Positions 11,079 through 18,996 of a stretch of DNA of 64,000 nucleotides are shown here, one piece after another. The stretch lies in contig NZ_JAOTJC010000008.1 in assembly GCF_025628895.1 (NCBI RefSeq), forward strand, positions 124,001 through 188,000, in the 5' to 3' direction. The notes under the pieces are model-generated. The model saw only the letters and a list, made by a program, of their open reading frames with translations, did no database searches and had not been told where the DNA came from. Source of the DNA: Alteromonas salexigens (lineage in GTDB: Bacteria > Pseudomonadota > Gammaproteobacteria > Enterobacterales > Alteromonadaceae). Within the stretch, counting starts at the first letter, position 1, and each line of letters starts with the position of its first letter. The position numbers and the translations under genes were made by a program.

Positions 11079-11696
11079 TTGAGTTCAGACTGGTTTCACC
11101 TACTGAATGTGCTGGGTGTGGCATTTTTTGCAATTTCCGGCACGCTGGCCGGCTATGATAAGGAAGTGGATGGTATTGGCGTAACCGTACTGGCGTCAGT
11201 CACGGCACTGGGCGGTGGTACGCTACGGGACATACTGCTTAATCAGCCGGTATTCTGGATAGAAGATCCTGACTACCTGTATTCTACCTACCTGGCAATT
11301 CTCATTACGGTACTACTCATCCGGCATTTCTCCCGGATATCGGCCCAGTATTTTTTAATAGTCGATGCTGTGGGATTAGGGCTGTTCAATATTGTAGGTA
11401 TAGAGAAGGCGCTTATAGAAGGCACCAGCATGGTAGTGGCGGTGACGATGGGGGTAACAACAGGCGTGTTCGGCAGCCTTATTCGGGATGTGATTTGTCG
11501 CGAAATCCCGCTGGTGATGCGGGGCGAACTATATGCTACTGCATGTATTGCCGGTGGGGTAGCTTACGCAGTGTTCTTATATCTAAGTGTGCCGTATCTG
11601 TGGTGTATCTTAGGTTCACTGGCCACCACGGGGGGGATTCGTCTGGCAGCTGTGTATTTTGACTGGAAACCCAAGCTGTATAAAACGCCTGATTAA
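11079..11696 (+). CDS. TRIC/UPF0126 family cation channel protein (YadS/YicG type)
   Basis: A 205-residue membrane protein with about seven hydrophobic segments. Two repeat halves each carry the glycine-rich signature: GVTVLASVTALGGGTLRDILL and GVTTGVFGSLIRDVICREIPL. These GGG(T)xRD motifs define the bacterial TRIC-like family, which forms trimeric monovalent cation channels. The start is TTG at 11079 with AGAGGAAG about ten bases before it; no in-frame ATG gives a complete first helix. A run of seven G occurs near the 3' end (11630-11636). It appears monocistronic. Confidence 0.9.
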   Translation: MSSDWFHLLNVLGVAFFAISGTLAGYDKEVDGIGVTVLASVTALGGGTLRDILLNQPVFWIEDPDYLYSTYLAILITVLLIRHFSRISAQYFLIVDAVGLGLFNIVGIEKALIEGTSMVVAVTMGVTTGVFGSLIRDVICREIPLVMRGELYATACIAGGVAYAVFLYLSVPYLWCILGSLATTGGIRLAAVYFDWKPKLYKTPD

Positions 11697-11729
11697 GCCA
11701 GTTGAACTGGGCATCTTAGACAGACTGTA

Positions 11730-11805
11730 TGGCGTCCCCACCGCGACTCGAACGCAGATCTAAAGCTTAGGAGGCTCTTGTTTTATCCGGTTAAACTATG
11801 GGGAC
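11730..11805 (-). tRNA. tRNA-Arg (anticodon CCT)
   Basis: The reverse strand folds as a full cloverleaf. The acceptor arm is GTCCCCA with TGGGGAC, followed by G and an encoded CCA (11730-11732). The D arm is GTTT/AAAC. The anticodon arm AGAGC/GCTTT has loop CTCCTAA, giving anticodon CCT. The T arm is CTGCG/CGCGG with loop TTCGAGT. It resembles E. coli tRNA-Arg(CCU), which reads the rare codon AGG. A perfect TATAAT lies about nine bases upstream on the reverse strand (11815-11820). Confidence 0.95.
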
Positions 11806-11845
11806 GTCCTGGCCATTATAACCTGATGAAAGTCAGGGAAAAGGC

Positions 11846-13024
11846 TTATCTTTTTGCCACGAAATCATTTGGCTGGATATTGGCCAGGATGACGCCGTCT
11901 ACCGGCTCCACGGTGGCAGTATCGGCATAGGCGTTGGTGACTTTCACTTTGCCTGGATACACGTTGTACTGTACGTAGGTCTCGCCAAAAACATCGTTAA
12001 TTTGCCGGGTTTGATACAGGTATAATTCATCCCCCACCTGCAGACCATGGTCACGGCCCAGCGACACTTCCACGCGCTGCCCGGCAACCTGCAGGACCCG
12101 GCCGGTAAGCGGCTGACAGGCAACGGCATCACTAATATCCCGCACTACGTTTTCCAATGCATCGTCAATGGCCATGCCGTAATGAGACTGCCAGAATTGC
12201 GCTGAAGCCACATCAATTTCTGCAAAGCGGTCGAAATCCCAGGCGGCATCCACGGTATACTCTTTTTCCAGCAACGCGCCGCCGTTCATGCCATCCAGCA
12301 AACGCAGAGAAAAGCCGAAGTGACGGTAAGCGCTCCCGTCTTTCCAAAACGCCAGTGACGAGTGCGTAGGCCGGTCGACGCTTAAGTCAGTTATCATACC
12401 GGCAAGCACATACTGACTCTTACTTTGCCGGGCGAGCACCGGAGCCTGATTGACCACACTGGACTGGTTCCATTGGGCACTGTAGGGAGCAATATACTTC
12501 AGTGTCACATTTTCAGTGAAGTGTCTGAAGTGACGCTGGAGGCGGGTGGCCAGCATCTCGCCAATGGGGTGCAACTGGCCATCTTGTGCCTGTTCCCGAT
12601 GTACAATGGGATAATGTGTCGTGGCAAGGGTTTTCAGATGATCAGCAGAAGTACACTGGTTTGCCTGAGGAAAAATGTCAGCTCGTACACGCACCGACAC
12701 ATACTCGTCGTGCCAGGTTTCATGAACTAACTCTACCTGGGCAACCTCACCGGTAGCACTTATCTGCAGACGGTCATCACTGAGCAGGCCATTCGTCAGG
12801 GTCTGCACACTGCTTACCGACGCGCCGGCAAACAACACGGCCTGCTGCAATGCCTCTTCAGTGGCTTGCTGGCGGGCCTGTTCTTTATTGTCATTCACAA
12901 TAACGGCTTGTCCGGTCGCTTCAAACCAAGCGGCACTGGATTGCCAGGCTGGCAATGTCAGCAGGCAAAAAAGGGCAGCGTGCCAGTTGATGTGGCGGCG
13001 AAGTCGGCGTGTTTGTTTGTTCAT
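11846..13024 (-). CDS. flgT: flagellar assembly protein FlgT (H-ring component)
   Basis: A 392-residue periplasmic protein with a signal peptide (residues 1-31, ends WQSSAAW). It has three regions as in Vibrio FlgT: an N-terminal domain (FEATGQAVIVNDNKEQARQQA), a middle domain with YVLAGMITDLSVDR, and a C-terminal ring domain (GLQVGDELYLYQTRQ). FlgT forms the H-ring around the LP-ring of polar flagella and helps stator incorporation. The start at 13024 gives the signal peptide at the N-terminus; the frame also extends upstream to 13090 without one. It is divergent from flgP, as in other polar-flagellum clusters. The tRNA gene lies 40 bases downstream. Confidence 0.93.
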   Translation of the reverse strand: MNKQTRRLRRHINWHAALFCLLTLPAWQSSAAWFEATGQAVIVNDNKEQARQQATEEALQQAVLFAGASVSSVQTLTNGLLSDDRLQISATGEVAQVELVHETWHDEYVSVRVRADIFPQANQCTSADHLKTLATTHYPIVHREQAQDGQLHPIGEMLATRLQRHFRHFTENVTLKYIAPYSAQWNQSSVVNQAPVLARQSKSQYVLAGMITDLSVDRPTHSSLAFWKDGSAYRHFGFSLRLLDGMNGGALLEKEYTVDAAWDFDRFAEIDVASAQFWQSHYGMAIDDALENVVRDISDAVACQPLTGRVLQVAGQRVEVSLGRDHGLQVGDELYLYQTRQINDVFGETYVQYNVYPGKVKVTNAYADTATVEPVDGVILANIQPNDFVAKR

Positions 13025-13143
13025 AAGCGTACTGCTTCCAGAGTTGCTGGCTGCACGAACCCGCGTGAATACAATACACGGGTGCAACACCTTGCTATCT
13101 ATTTACAGGTACAGTAAAGCACAAAGTGTTCCTGAATTTTCAT

Positions 13144-13159
13144 AGGCACAGAAATTGCT
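13144..13159 (+). promoter_or_regulatory. sigma-54 promoter candidate upstream of flgP
   Basis: AGGCACAGAAATTGCT has GG and GC spaced by ten bases, as in the -24/-12 consensus TGGCAC-N5-TTGC. Only the first T is replaced. It lies 36 bases before flgP. Confidence 0.6.
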
Positions 13160-13194
13160 GTGATGGATACAGTTAGCAAACCAAGAGTACATCA

Positions 13195-13686
13195 ATGATG
13201 AGCAGGTACATGGCATCGGTAGTGCGCCTTTCGCTTTTTGGACTGGCGACAGTGATCGGCAGCACGTTAAGTGGTTGCAGTAGCCTGGTAGACAAGCATG
13301 TGGAGTGGGAAACCGTCGAGCCTGAATCTTACCCCGTGCTAACCGCCATAGGTTATGCGCCAATTGGCAACCAGCACGGGGAAACCGACAGCGCCCGTTC
13401 GTTGATGGCCATGCGCGCTTCTAAGCTGGATGCTTACCGGGAACTGGCAGAGCAGGTGTACGGTCAAAGAATTGCCGGCCGCGAGACGCTGGCGAATCTG
13501 GTGGTGGACAATACCCAGCTTCAGGCATCAGTGGAAGGTGTGATTCGGGGGGCGAAAGTTATTAAGTCTTATCCGGTGGGCGAGGATACGTATGCGACGG
13601 AACTGGAACTGGACATGCAGCGGGTGTACGACATTTATTTGACGACTGCCAAACCGCAGCGCATTAAGCAGGTGAAATATTACTAA
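13195..13686 (+). CDS. flgP: flagellar outer-membrane lipoprotein FlgP (LPP20 family)
   Basis: A 163-residue lipoprotein with an N-terminal hydrophobic segment and lipobox LSGC (Cys 28). The mature part contains the LPP20-type fold: ARSLMAMRASKLDAYRELAEQVYG, then ETLANLVVDNTQLQASVEGVIRGAKV and YATELELDMQRVYDIY. FlgP helps form basal or outer-membrane disk structures needed for motility in Vibrio and Campylobacter. The partner FlgO is not seen next to it. The start may be the ATG at 13195 or the one at 13198. Confidence 0.9.
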   Translation: MMSRYMASVVRLSLFGLATVIGSTLSGCSSLVDKHVEWETVEPESYPVLTAIGYAPIGNQHGETDSARSLMAMRASKLDAYRELAEQVYGQRIAGRETLANLVVDNTQLQASVEGVIRGAKVIKSYPVGEDTYATELELDMQRVYDIYLTTAKPQRIKQVKYY

Positions 13687-13710
13687 GCCGGCTCTTTTAC
13701 CTGGCTGCAC

Positions 13711-13745
13711 GCATAAAAAAAGCGCCTGAGGCGCTTTTTTTATGC
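13711..13745. terminator. bidirectional terminator between flgP and flgN
   Basis: AGCGCC/GGCGCT with a three-base loop, flanked by seven A on one side and seven T on the other, and an outer GCAT/ATGC pairing. It serves flgP on the forward strand and flgN on the reverse strand. Confidence 0.92.
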
Positions 13746-13759
13746 GTAAATTACAAGTG

Positions 13760-14191
13760 TCAGGCTTTGACCCCTCGGCCCATGCCGGTACCTTTGGGCT
13801 TACCGCTTTTATCGTAAGTCAGCGATTCTTTAGCACGTACTTCTAACATCAGGTTTCTGAGGTGTGTCAGACGGAGCTGGCCTTGCTCCACAGCGGTCTG
13901 GTTAACCTGTGTTCGGTACTGGCACTCTTCCAACAGGGATTTCGCTTTGGCGATGCCGGCTTCAATCTCGCTGGTAAGCGCGCCAGAGTCCTGGGCAGCC
14001 CGATAGGGACCGTCGATAGCAGCGTCTGTTTGAGCGATGGCTTCCAGCACATCTTCTTTTTGCTTAAGCAACGTCATCAGTGCTTCAGCGTCACGCGTCC
14101 CAATCAGGTGTAATTCCTGTTCGAGCAATGTCGACAACGCGCTTAAATTTTCAAGCTGCTGATCAACATGGGCGTGAAGAGATTGTGTCAT
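13760..14191 (-). CDS. flgN: flagellar export chaperone FlgN
   Basis: A 143-residue, mostly helical protein that binds FlgK and FlgL and delivers them to the export gate. The N-terminal helix (LENLSALSTLLEQELHLIGTRDAEAL) and the KQKEDVLEAIAQTD segment are typical of FlgN. It follows flgM by eight bases in the usual flgA-flgM-flgN order. The C-terminus ends in a basic GKPKGTGMGRGVKA tail. Confidence 0.92.
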   Translation of the reverse strand: MTQSLHAHVDQQLENLSALSTLLEQELHLIGTRDAEALMTLLKQKEDVLEAIAQTDAAIDGPYRAAQDSGALTSEIEAGIAKAKSLLEECQYRTQVNQTAVEQGQLRLTHLRNLMLEVRAKESLTYDKSGKPKGTGMGRGVKA

Positions 14192-14199
14192 TTACCAGC

Positions 14200-14532
14200 C
14201 TACGATTTTACGCCGAAAATTTCAGATTCCAGACGGGCAATTTTATTTGCCAATACTTCCGGGTTCACCTTGTATTCGCCACTTTGAATGGCTTTTTTCA
14301 GCTTGTCTACTTTTTCCTGATTCACAGGCGCTTCAGTGCCTTTCTTCTGAACCTGGTTAAGTTGCTGCGCTGATTGGGTGAGCGATACAGAGTCCTGACG
14401 GGGCGCGGGTGCCGCGGCGGTTTTAGACGCAGCCTGCTGTTGCGCGGCCTGGTTCTGACCCTGCTGGTTTATTTTTGAATTGTCTAACGGCGTTTTTGGT
14501 ACGCCATTATTGTTCACGTTGTTAATAGCCAT
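14200..14532 (-). CDS. flgM: anti-sigma-28 factor FlgM
   Basis: A 110-residue inhibitor of FliA (sigma-28) that is exported through the finished hook. The N-terminal half is low-complexity and Gln/Ala rich, as expected for a disordered export signal. The C-terminal half carries the sigma-binding helices (VDKLKKAIQSGEYKVNPEVLANKIARLESEI). The gene has its own sigma-28 promoter, which would make it autoregulated through FliA. Confidence 0.95.
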   Translation of the reverse strand: MAINNVNNNGVPKTPLDNSKINQQGQNQAAQQQAASKTAAAPAPRQDSVSLTQSAQQLNQVQKKGTEAPVNQEKVDKLKKAIQSGEYKVNPEVLANKIARLESEIFGVKS

Positions 14533-14568
14533 AAAGAAATTCCACTACCTTATTACACCTTAATATTT

Positions 14569-14595
14569 GTATCGGCAGGCAGGTGAGTTTCTTTA
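14569..14595 (-). promoter_or_regulatory. sigma-28 (FliA) promoter of flgM
   Basis: On the reverse strand, TAAAGAAA (-35, 14588-14595) is followed after exactly 11 bases by GCCGATAC (-10, 14569-14576). This is close to the TAAAGTTT-N11-GCCGATAA consensus. Confidence 0.85.
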
Positions 14596-14646
14596 GCGAT
14601 ATTTTCGCTTTTAATTCGCTCACTAGCGATAGGGTTCGCCCCCTCT

Positions 14647-15375
14647 CTAAAGGCTTACCACCACTTCCTGCGCATTGGCGACCTGGGCCACAATTGTCTT
14701 TTGCGAACTGGCGTTGATCACCTGGATGGTGTCACCTACCACGCCGTCCTGCTGGGCTATGCCGGCCGTTTTAACCTGCATCCCCGCCATGTTGGCACTA
14801 ATTGTAATACGGTCACCCTTGCAAACAAAGCATAGCATATTTGACTGTACAGGTTGACTGTCGCGTACCCGGCGTTTCATTCGGGCGCCCACAAGTTGCT
14901 CGAGGTCGGTATACGCAGTATGCCTTAACCGATTCACATCGATATCGGCGGTTTTAAGATTTTCCGAAGTCAGTAGGGTGCCCGGGCTCAACATGCCGGC
15001 AGTGACTACCACTTTCCGGGTGCGGTTAATATGTGCACTGGTGAACAGGTACCAGTCATTGGCACGGCAACTGGCCCGCACCGAAATATATGACTGTCCC
15101 AGCGACGCACCATCCGCATGATACTGGAAGCCCTGTGGACATTCCGGAATGGCGATGCGCTCATCTATGCTCACCATTTCAACCTGTATATCGGTGCCAT
15201 CGTCCTCATGTGCCAGCACAGACAGCAGGTAATCTTTGGCACCTTGTTCTATCACGGCGTGCTGAGATTTAGTGGCGGGCGTTGGACCCGCCTGAGCCAT
15301 GGCGGTCATTAACACGCCTGCCAGCAGACCACTCAGGCGGGTGGCAAATTGTCGTGTCATAATGTTGGTATCCAT
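14647..15375 (-). CDS. flgA: flagellar P-ring assembly chaperone FlgA
   Basis: A 242-residue periplasmic chaperone for FlgI. It has a signal peptide in the first 30 residues (LLAGVLMTAMAQA). The C-terminal SAF/ChapFlgA domain shows VVVTAGMLSPGTLLTSENL, DLEQLVGARMKRRVRDSQPVQSNML and GVVGDTIQVINASSQKTI, all family signatures. Two candidate starts exist, ATG at 15375 and ATG at 15360; neither has a strong ribosome site. It lies upstream of flgM and is divergent from cheV. Confidence 0.93.
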   Translation of the reverse strand: MDTNIMTRQFATRLSGLLAGVLMTAMAQAGPTPATKSQHAVIEQGAKDYLLSVLAHEDDGTDIQVEMVSIDERIAIPECPQGFQYHADGASLGQSYISVRASCRANDWYLFTSAHINRTRKVVVTAGMLSPGTLLTSENLKTADIDVNRLRHTAYTDLEQLVGARMKRRVRDSQPVQSNMLCFVCKGDRITISANMAGMQVKTAGIAQQDGVVGDTIQVINASSQKTIVAQVANAQEVVVSL

Positions 15376-15455
15376 TTTTTCATGTTCAGTTGCCGTCAAT
15401 TTGTCTATGCTTATGCATGCACAGAACGGCAACGAGGCTTTGCGCTGTGTTTCCG

Positions 15456-15471
15456 AGGCTGATACATTGCC
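15456..15471 (+). promoter_or_regulatory. weak sigma-54 promoter candidate for cheV
   Basis: AGGCTGATACATTGCC keeps GG and TTGC at the correct ten-base interval but differs from the consensus at the A-C positions after GGC. It is 107 bases before cheV. Confidence 0.3.
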
Positions 15472-15577
15472 TTATAAATCTGAACGTCCGGGCGTCAGTT
15501 TTTTGGCGATTTGTCGGTATAGCCGGCGTTATAAACCTAAAACGCAATGATCGTGCCCATATTACTAGAGGTGACGC

Positions 15578-16507
15578 ATGTCAGGAATTCTTGATTCCGT
15601 AAACCAACGAACGCAACTGGTCGGCCAAAACCGCCTTGAACTCTTACTTTTTCGTTTAAACGGTCGTCAACGCTTCGGCATTAATGTGTTCAAAGTGCGG
15701 GAAGTGTTGCAATGCCCGTCGCTGACGTCGATGCCAAAACTGAATTCGCTGGTGCGCGGCGTGGCCCACATTCGTGGGCAAACTATTTCCGTTATTGACC
15801 TGAGTATGGCCACCGGTGGCAAAAAAATTGAAGACCTGTCCACCGCGTTTATCGTTATTGCTGAATACAACCGCTCGGTGCAGGGCTTTCTGGTGGGCGC
15901 CGTGGAGCGCATTATTAACACCAACTGGGACGCTATCATGCCCCCGCCGCAAGGAACAGGCCGGGCCAGCTATCTGACGGCAGTGACCGAAGTAGAAAAC
16001 GAGTTGGTGGAAATTCTCGACGTTGAGAAAATCCTTAATGAGATCTCACCACTCAACGCAGAGGTGAGTGAGGGTGTGGCAGCGGGACTGACCACCGAAG
16101 GCAATGAAGATAAAATTATCTTTATTGCTGACGACTCGGCAGTGGCCCGCAATCAGGTGAAAAAAGCCCTGACTTCACTGGGCCTGGAAATTGAATTGGC
16201 GAAAAACGGCAAAGAAGCGCTTAACCGCCTCAAAGCCATCGCTGAAGAGTACGGGGATGTCACCAAACGCGTGGGCGTGCTGGTGTCTGACATCGAAATG
16301 CCCGAAATGGATGGTTATACCCTCACTGCGGAAATCAAAAATACGCCCGAGTTGCAGAATCTGCACGTGGTGCTACATACCTCACTGAGTGGTGTGTTCA
16401 ATCAGGCCATGGTGCAAAAGGTGGGGGCCGACGACTTTATTGCTAAATTTCATCCTGATGAACTGGCCACTGCGGTTCAGAAATGGCTGGTGAAGAAAAG
16501 TGACTAG
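15578..16507 (+). CDS. cheV: chemotaxis coupling/response protein CheV
   Basis: A 309-residue protein with an N-terminal CheW-like domain (about residues 15-160, starts LELLLFRLNGRQRFGINVFKVREVL) and a C-terminal receiver domain (about 175-300). The receiver shows FIADDSAVARN for the acidic pocket, VSDIEMPEMDGYTL with the phosphoacceptor Asp, and a LHTS segment. CheV couples chemoreceptors to CheA and is tuned by phosphorylation. It precedes cheR, 15 bases apart, and the pair sits before flgB as in other polar-flagellum loci. Confidence 0.96.
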   Translation: MSGILDSVNQRTQLVGQNRLELLLFRLNGRQRFGINVFKVREVLQCPSLTSMPKLNSLVRGVAHIRGQTISVIDLSMATGGKKIEDLSTAFIVIAEYNRSVQGFLVGAVERIINTNWDAIMPPPQGTGRASYLTAVTEVENELVEILDVEKILNEISPLNAEVSEGVAAGLTTEGNEDKIIFIADDSAVARNQVKKALTSLGLEIELAKNGKEALNRLKAIAEEYGDVTKRVGVLVSDIEMPEMDGYTLTAEIKNTPELQNLHVVLHTSLSGVFNQAMVQKVGADDFIAKFHPDELATAVQKWLVKKSD

Positions 16508-16522
16508 TGGAGTGTCACTGGA

Positions 16523-17356
16523 TTGAAAAATAAAGAAGTGTCTGCCGAGAGCTATCAGGCTTTCGGTCGTTTTCTGGAGCAGCAATGCGGAATCGTATTA
16601 GGTGAAAATAAACAGTACCTGGTGCGCAGCCGGTTAGCTACACTGCTGTATAAGTTCGACTTTGATTCGCTTGATGCACTCATAGACGCGACTATCCATA
16701 GTCATCGCCGCGATTTACTGCAATGCGTCATTGATGCCATGACCACTAATGAGACCTTATGGTTTCGTGACGGTTATCCTTATGACTTATTACTCAGAGA
16801 ACTGTTACCCCGGCATGTGGCAAAAAACCGGCGCTTACGGATTTGGAGCGCCGCCTGTTCTTCTGGTCAGGAGCCGTACTCTATTGCCATGTCCTGCCTG
16901 GAATACCAGCGTAAGAATCCCGGTAAGCTGCGCAGTGGGATAGAGATAGTCGCCACCGATCTGTCATCGGCAATGCTCAGTAAGAGTGAGCAGGGGTTGT
17001 ATGACGAACTCTCATTGGCCAGAGGCCTGTCAGCTGAACGTCGCCGTCAGTATTTCGACACCCACACCAGCGGCATGATGCAAATAAAACCGGAAGTGCG
17101 TCGCATGGTGTCATTTCGCAGCCTCAACTTATTACACAGCTATGCCGGGTTGGGGCGCTTCGATATTGTTTTTTGTCGTAACGTACTGATTTACTTCGCG
17201 CCTCACGTAAAACAAAAGATACTGCAACAAATTGCCGCCCTCCTGCAACCAGGCGGCATCCTTTTCCTCGGTGCCTCAGAATCTATCAGTAGCGCCAGCG
17301 AATTGTTTAGCATGGTGAAATGCCATCCAGGCCTTTACTACCAACGTAAAGACTAA
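16523..17356 (+). CDS. cheR: chemoreceptor glutamate methyltransferase CheR
   Basis: Transfers methyl groups from SAM to glutamates on chemoreceptors for adaptation. The 277-residue protein has the N-terminal helical domain (about 1-75) and a Rossmann-type SAM domain: MTTNETLWFRD, RLRIWSAACSSGQEPYSIAM, IVATDLSSAMLSKS, and FDIVFCRNVLIYFAPHVKQ. All are CheR hallmarks. The start is TTG at 16523, the first codon that gives the full N-terminal helix. No terminal receptor-tethering peptide binding domain is missing or added. Confidence 0.96.
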   Translation: MKNKEVSAESYQAFGRFLEQQCGIVLGENKQYLVRSRLATLLYKFDFDSLDALIDATIHSHRRDLLQCVIDAMTTNETLWFRDGYPYDLLLRELLPRHVAKNRRLRIWSAACSSGQEPYSIAMSCLEYQRKNPGKLRSGIEIVATDLSSAMLSKSEQGLYDELSLARGLSAERRRQYFDTHTSGMMQIKPEVRRMVSFRSLNLLHSYAGLGRFDIVFCRNVLIYFAPHVKQKILQQIAALLQPGGILFLGASESISSASELFSMVKCHPGLYYQRKD

Positions 17357-17390
17357 AAAAACTCCCTGGAAACCCCTCGTTTGTCGGCGT

Positions 17391-17406
17391 TGGCATTGCA
17401 CTTGCA
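17391..17406 (+). promoter_or_regulatory. sigma-54 promoter of the flgB operon
   Basis: TGGCATTGCACTTGCA matches TGGCAC-N5-TTGC with the correct ten-base interval between GG and GC. It lies 32 bases before flgB. Confidence 0.85.
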
Positions 17407-17437
17407 AAGCTTCTCGGCAACTGAGGAGTTTTTCATT

Positions 17438-17842
17438 ATGGCTATCAATCTTGACAAGCTGACAGGTTTTCACAATAAGGCAATGACACTGCGCACCCAG
17501 CGTATGGAAGTGATTGCCGGTAATCTGGCCAATGCGAATACGCCAGGCTATAAGGCCCGAGACATCGACTTTAACCAGGCAATGAAATCAGCCCGGGCGA
17601 GTCAGCGTCAGGACCTGGTGAAAACCCACGACAATCATCTGTCGGGCGGCATGACTTCCAGTTCACTATTACAGTATCGCGTCCCTACCCAGCCGGACAC
17701 CGGTGACGGCAACAGCGTTGAAGTTCAGGCCGAGCGAAACCGCTTCCTGGATAACGGTTTACGCTATCAGGCCAGCCTGGAGTTTCTGAACGGAAAAATT
17801 AAAGGGATGAAGAAGGCGATAAGCTCAGGCGGAGGTCAGTAA
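17438..17842 (+). CDS. flgB: flagellar proximal rod protein FlgB
   Basis: A 134-residue rod subunit. It contains the rod-protein N-terminal pattern RMEVIAGNLANANTPGYKARDIDF and the C-terminal helix RYQASLEFLNGKIKGMKKAI. The start at 17438 is set by GAGGAG 10 bases upstream and by alignment with FlgB proteins; the reading frame itself extends to 17381. It heads flgBCDE, and flgC follows after two bases. Confidence 0.95.
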   Translation: MAINLDKLTGFHNKAMTLRTQRMEVIAGNLANANTPGYKARDIDFNQAMKSARASQRQDLVKTHDNHLSGGMTSSSLLQYRVPTQPDTGDGNSVEVQAERNRFLDNGLRYQASLEFLNGKIKGMKKAISSGGGQ

Positions 17843-17844
17843 CT

Positions 17845-18267
17845 ATGAGTTTGTTTAATGTTATGGCCATTTCCAGTACGGGAATGGAAGCGGAAAACGT
17901 TCGGCTAAACACCACAGCCAGTAATATTGCCAATGCAAACAGCGTTAGCAGTAGCTACGAGGACACGTACCGTGCCCGCCACCCGGTATTTGCTGAAGCA
18001 CTACAGCAGGCCACGAACAGCCAGAACCAAGGCTCCGGTGTACAGGTGAAAGGCATCGTGGAAAGTAAGGCACCCTTGCAGGTGGAGTATGCGCCGAACA
18101 ACCCGATGGCAGACGAGAACGGCTACATCTATAAACCCAATGTGAACGTGGTTGAAGAAATGGCCAACATGATGTCGGCCTCGAAAGCTTACGAAACCAA
18201 TGTACAGGTAGCTGATACCACCAAGCGGATCTTCCGTCGTGTGCTACAGCTTGGCCGGGGGCAATAA
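17845..18267 (+). CDS. flgC: flagellar proximal rod protein FlgC
   Basis: A 140-residue rod protein. Signatures are the N-terminal MEAENVRLNTTASNIANANS and the C-terminal PNVNVVEEMANMMSASKAYETNV, the paired helices of rod/hook proteins. It starts two bases after flgB and is followed by flgD 31 bases on. Confidence 0.96.
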   Translation: MSLFNVMAISSTGMEAENVRLNTTASNIANANSVSSSYEDTYRARHPVFAEALQQATNSQNQGSGVQVKGIVESKAPLQVEYAPNNPMADENGYIYKPNVNVVEEMANMMSASKAYETNVQVADTTKRIFRRVLQLGRGQ

Positions 18268-18298
18268 TACGCATTAGCGTAATTGTGAGGAATTTAGC

Positions 18299-18982
18299 GT
18301 GGACATAATTAACAATGGTCTTAAAACCGACCTTTACTGGCAGGAAGAAAAGGTAAAGGTTGCCGATGGTTCGGAGCAAAAACTTTCGCAGGAAGATTTC
18401 TTTTCCATGCTTACCGAGCAGTTGGCTAATCAGGACCCCACCAAGCCGGTAGATAACGACCAGATGGTTGCCCAGATGACCTCGTTTACCATGGCGGACG
18501 GAATTTCAGAACTGAATACAAAGTTTGAGTCGTTTGCTGCATCAATGACATCAAACCAGGCATTGCAAGCGTCTAGCCTGATTGGCCAGAACGTACTGGT
18601 AGAAGGGAATGTGGGCCACATGGCTTCGCCGGGCGCCGGATTGTCTGGCGTAGTGGTGAATGAAGAAACCGCACAGAATATGACCATTACCATTCAGAAT
18701 CAGTTTGGTGAAGTGGTTAAAACCATTGACGCAGGTACCCAACCCGCCGGCAACGTTCAGTTTAACTGGGACGGCACAGATGCCCGCGGCAATATTATGC
18801 CGCCCGGTGACTATGTAATTAGCGCCACCGGCGAGGTGAACGGGGAAGGCACGCAAATTTCCACCGCAGTCAATCGTCATGTAGGCAGTGTAAGCCTGGC
18901 CGGCAGTGGTCAGGGCGTAATTTTGAATTTGGATGGTGATGTCAGTATCAATCTCGATGACGTCATCCAGATCGGCAGTTAG
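18299..18982 (+). CDS. flgD: flagellar hook capping protein FlgD
   Basis: A 227-residue scaffold that caps the growing hook. It shows LSQEDFFSMLTEQLANQDPTKPVDNDQMVAQM in the N-terminal capping region and the FlgD Ig-like/tudor pair with VQFNWDGTDARGNIMPPGDYVISA near residues 155-180. The start is GTG at 18299 with TGAGGAA upstream. The length is normal for the family. Confidence 0.96.
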   Translation: MDIINNGLKTDLYWQEEKVKVADGSEQKLSQEDFFSMLTEQLANQDPTKPVDNDQMVAQMTSFTMADGISELNTKFESFAASMTSNQALQASSLIGQNVLVEGNVGHMASPGAGLSGVVVNEETAQNMTITIQNQFGEVVKTIDAGTQPAGNVQFNWDGTDARGNIMPPGDYVISATGEVNGEGTQISTAVNRHVGSVSLAGSGQGVILNLDGDVSINLDDVIQIGS

Positions 18983-18996
18983 CAGGAGAGAAAGTT

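Noticed and set aside
15427..15446. sigma-54 site GGCAACGAGGCTTTGC
   Set aside because: The interval between GG and GC is 12 bases, not ten.
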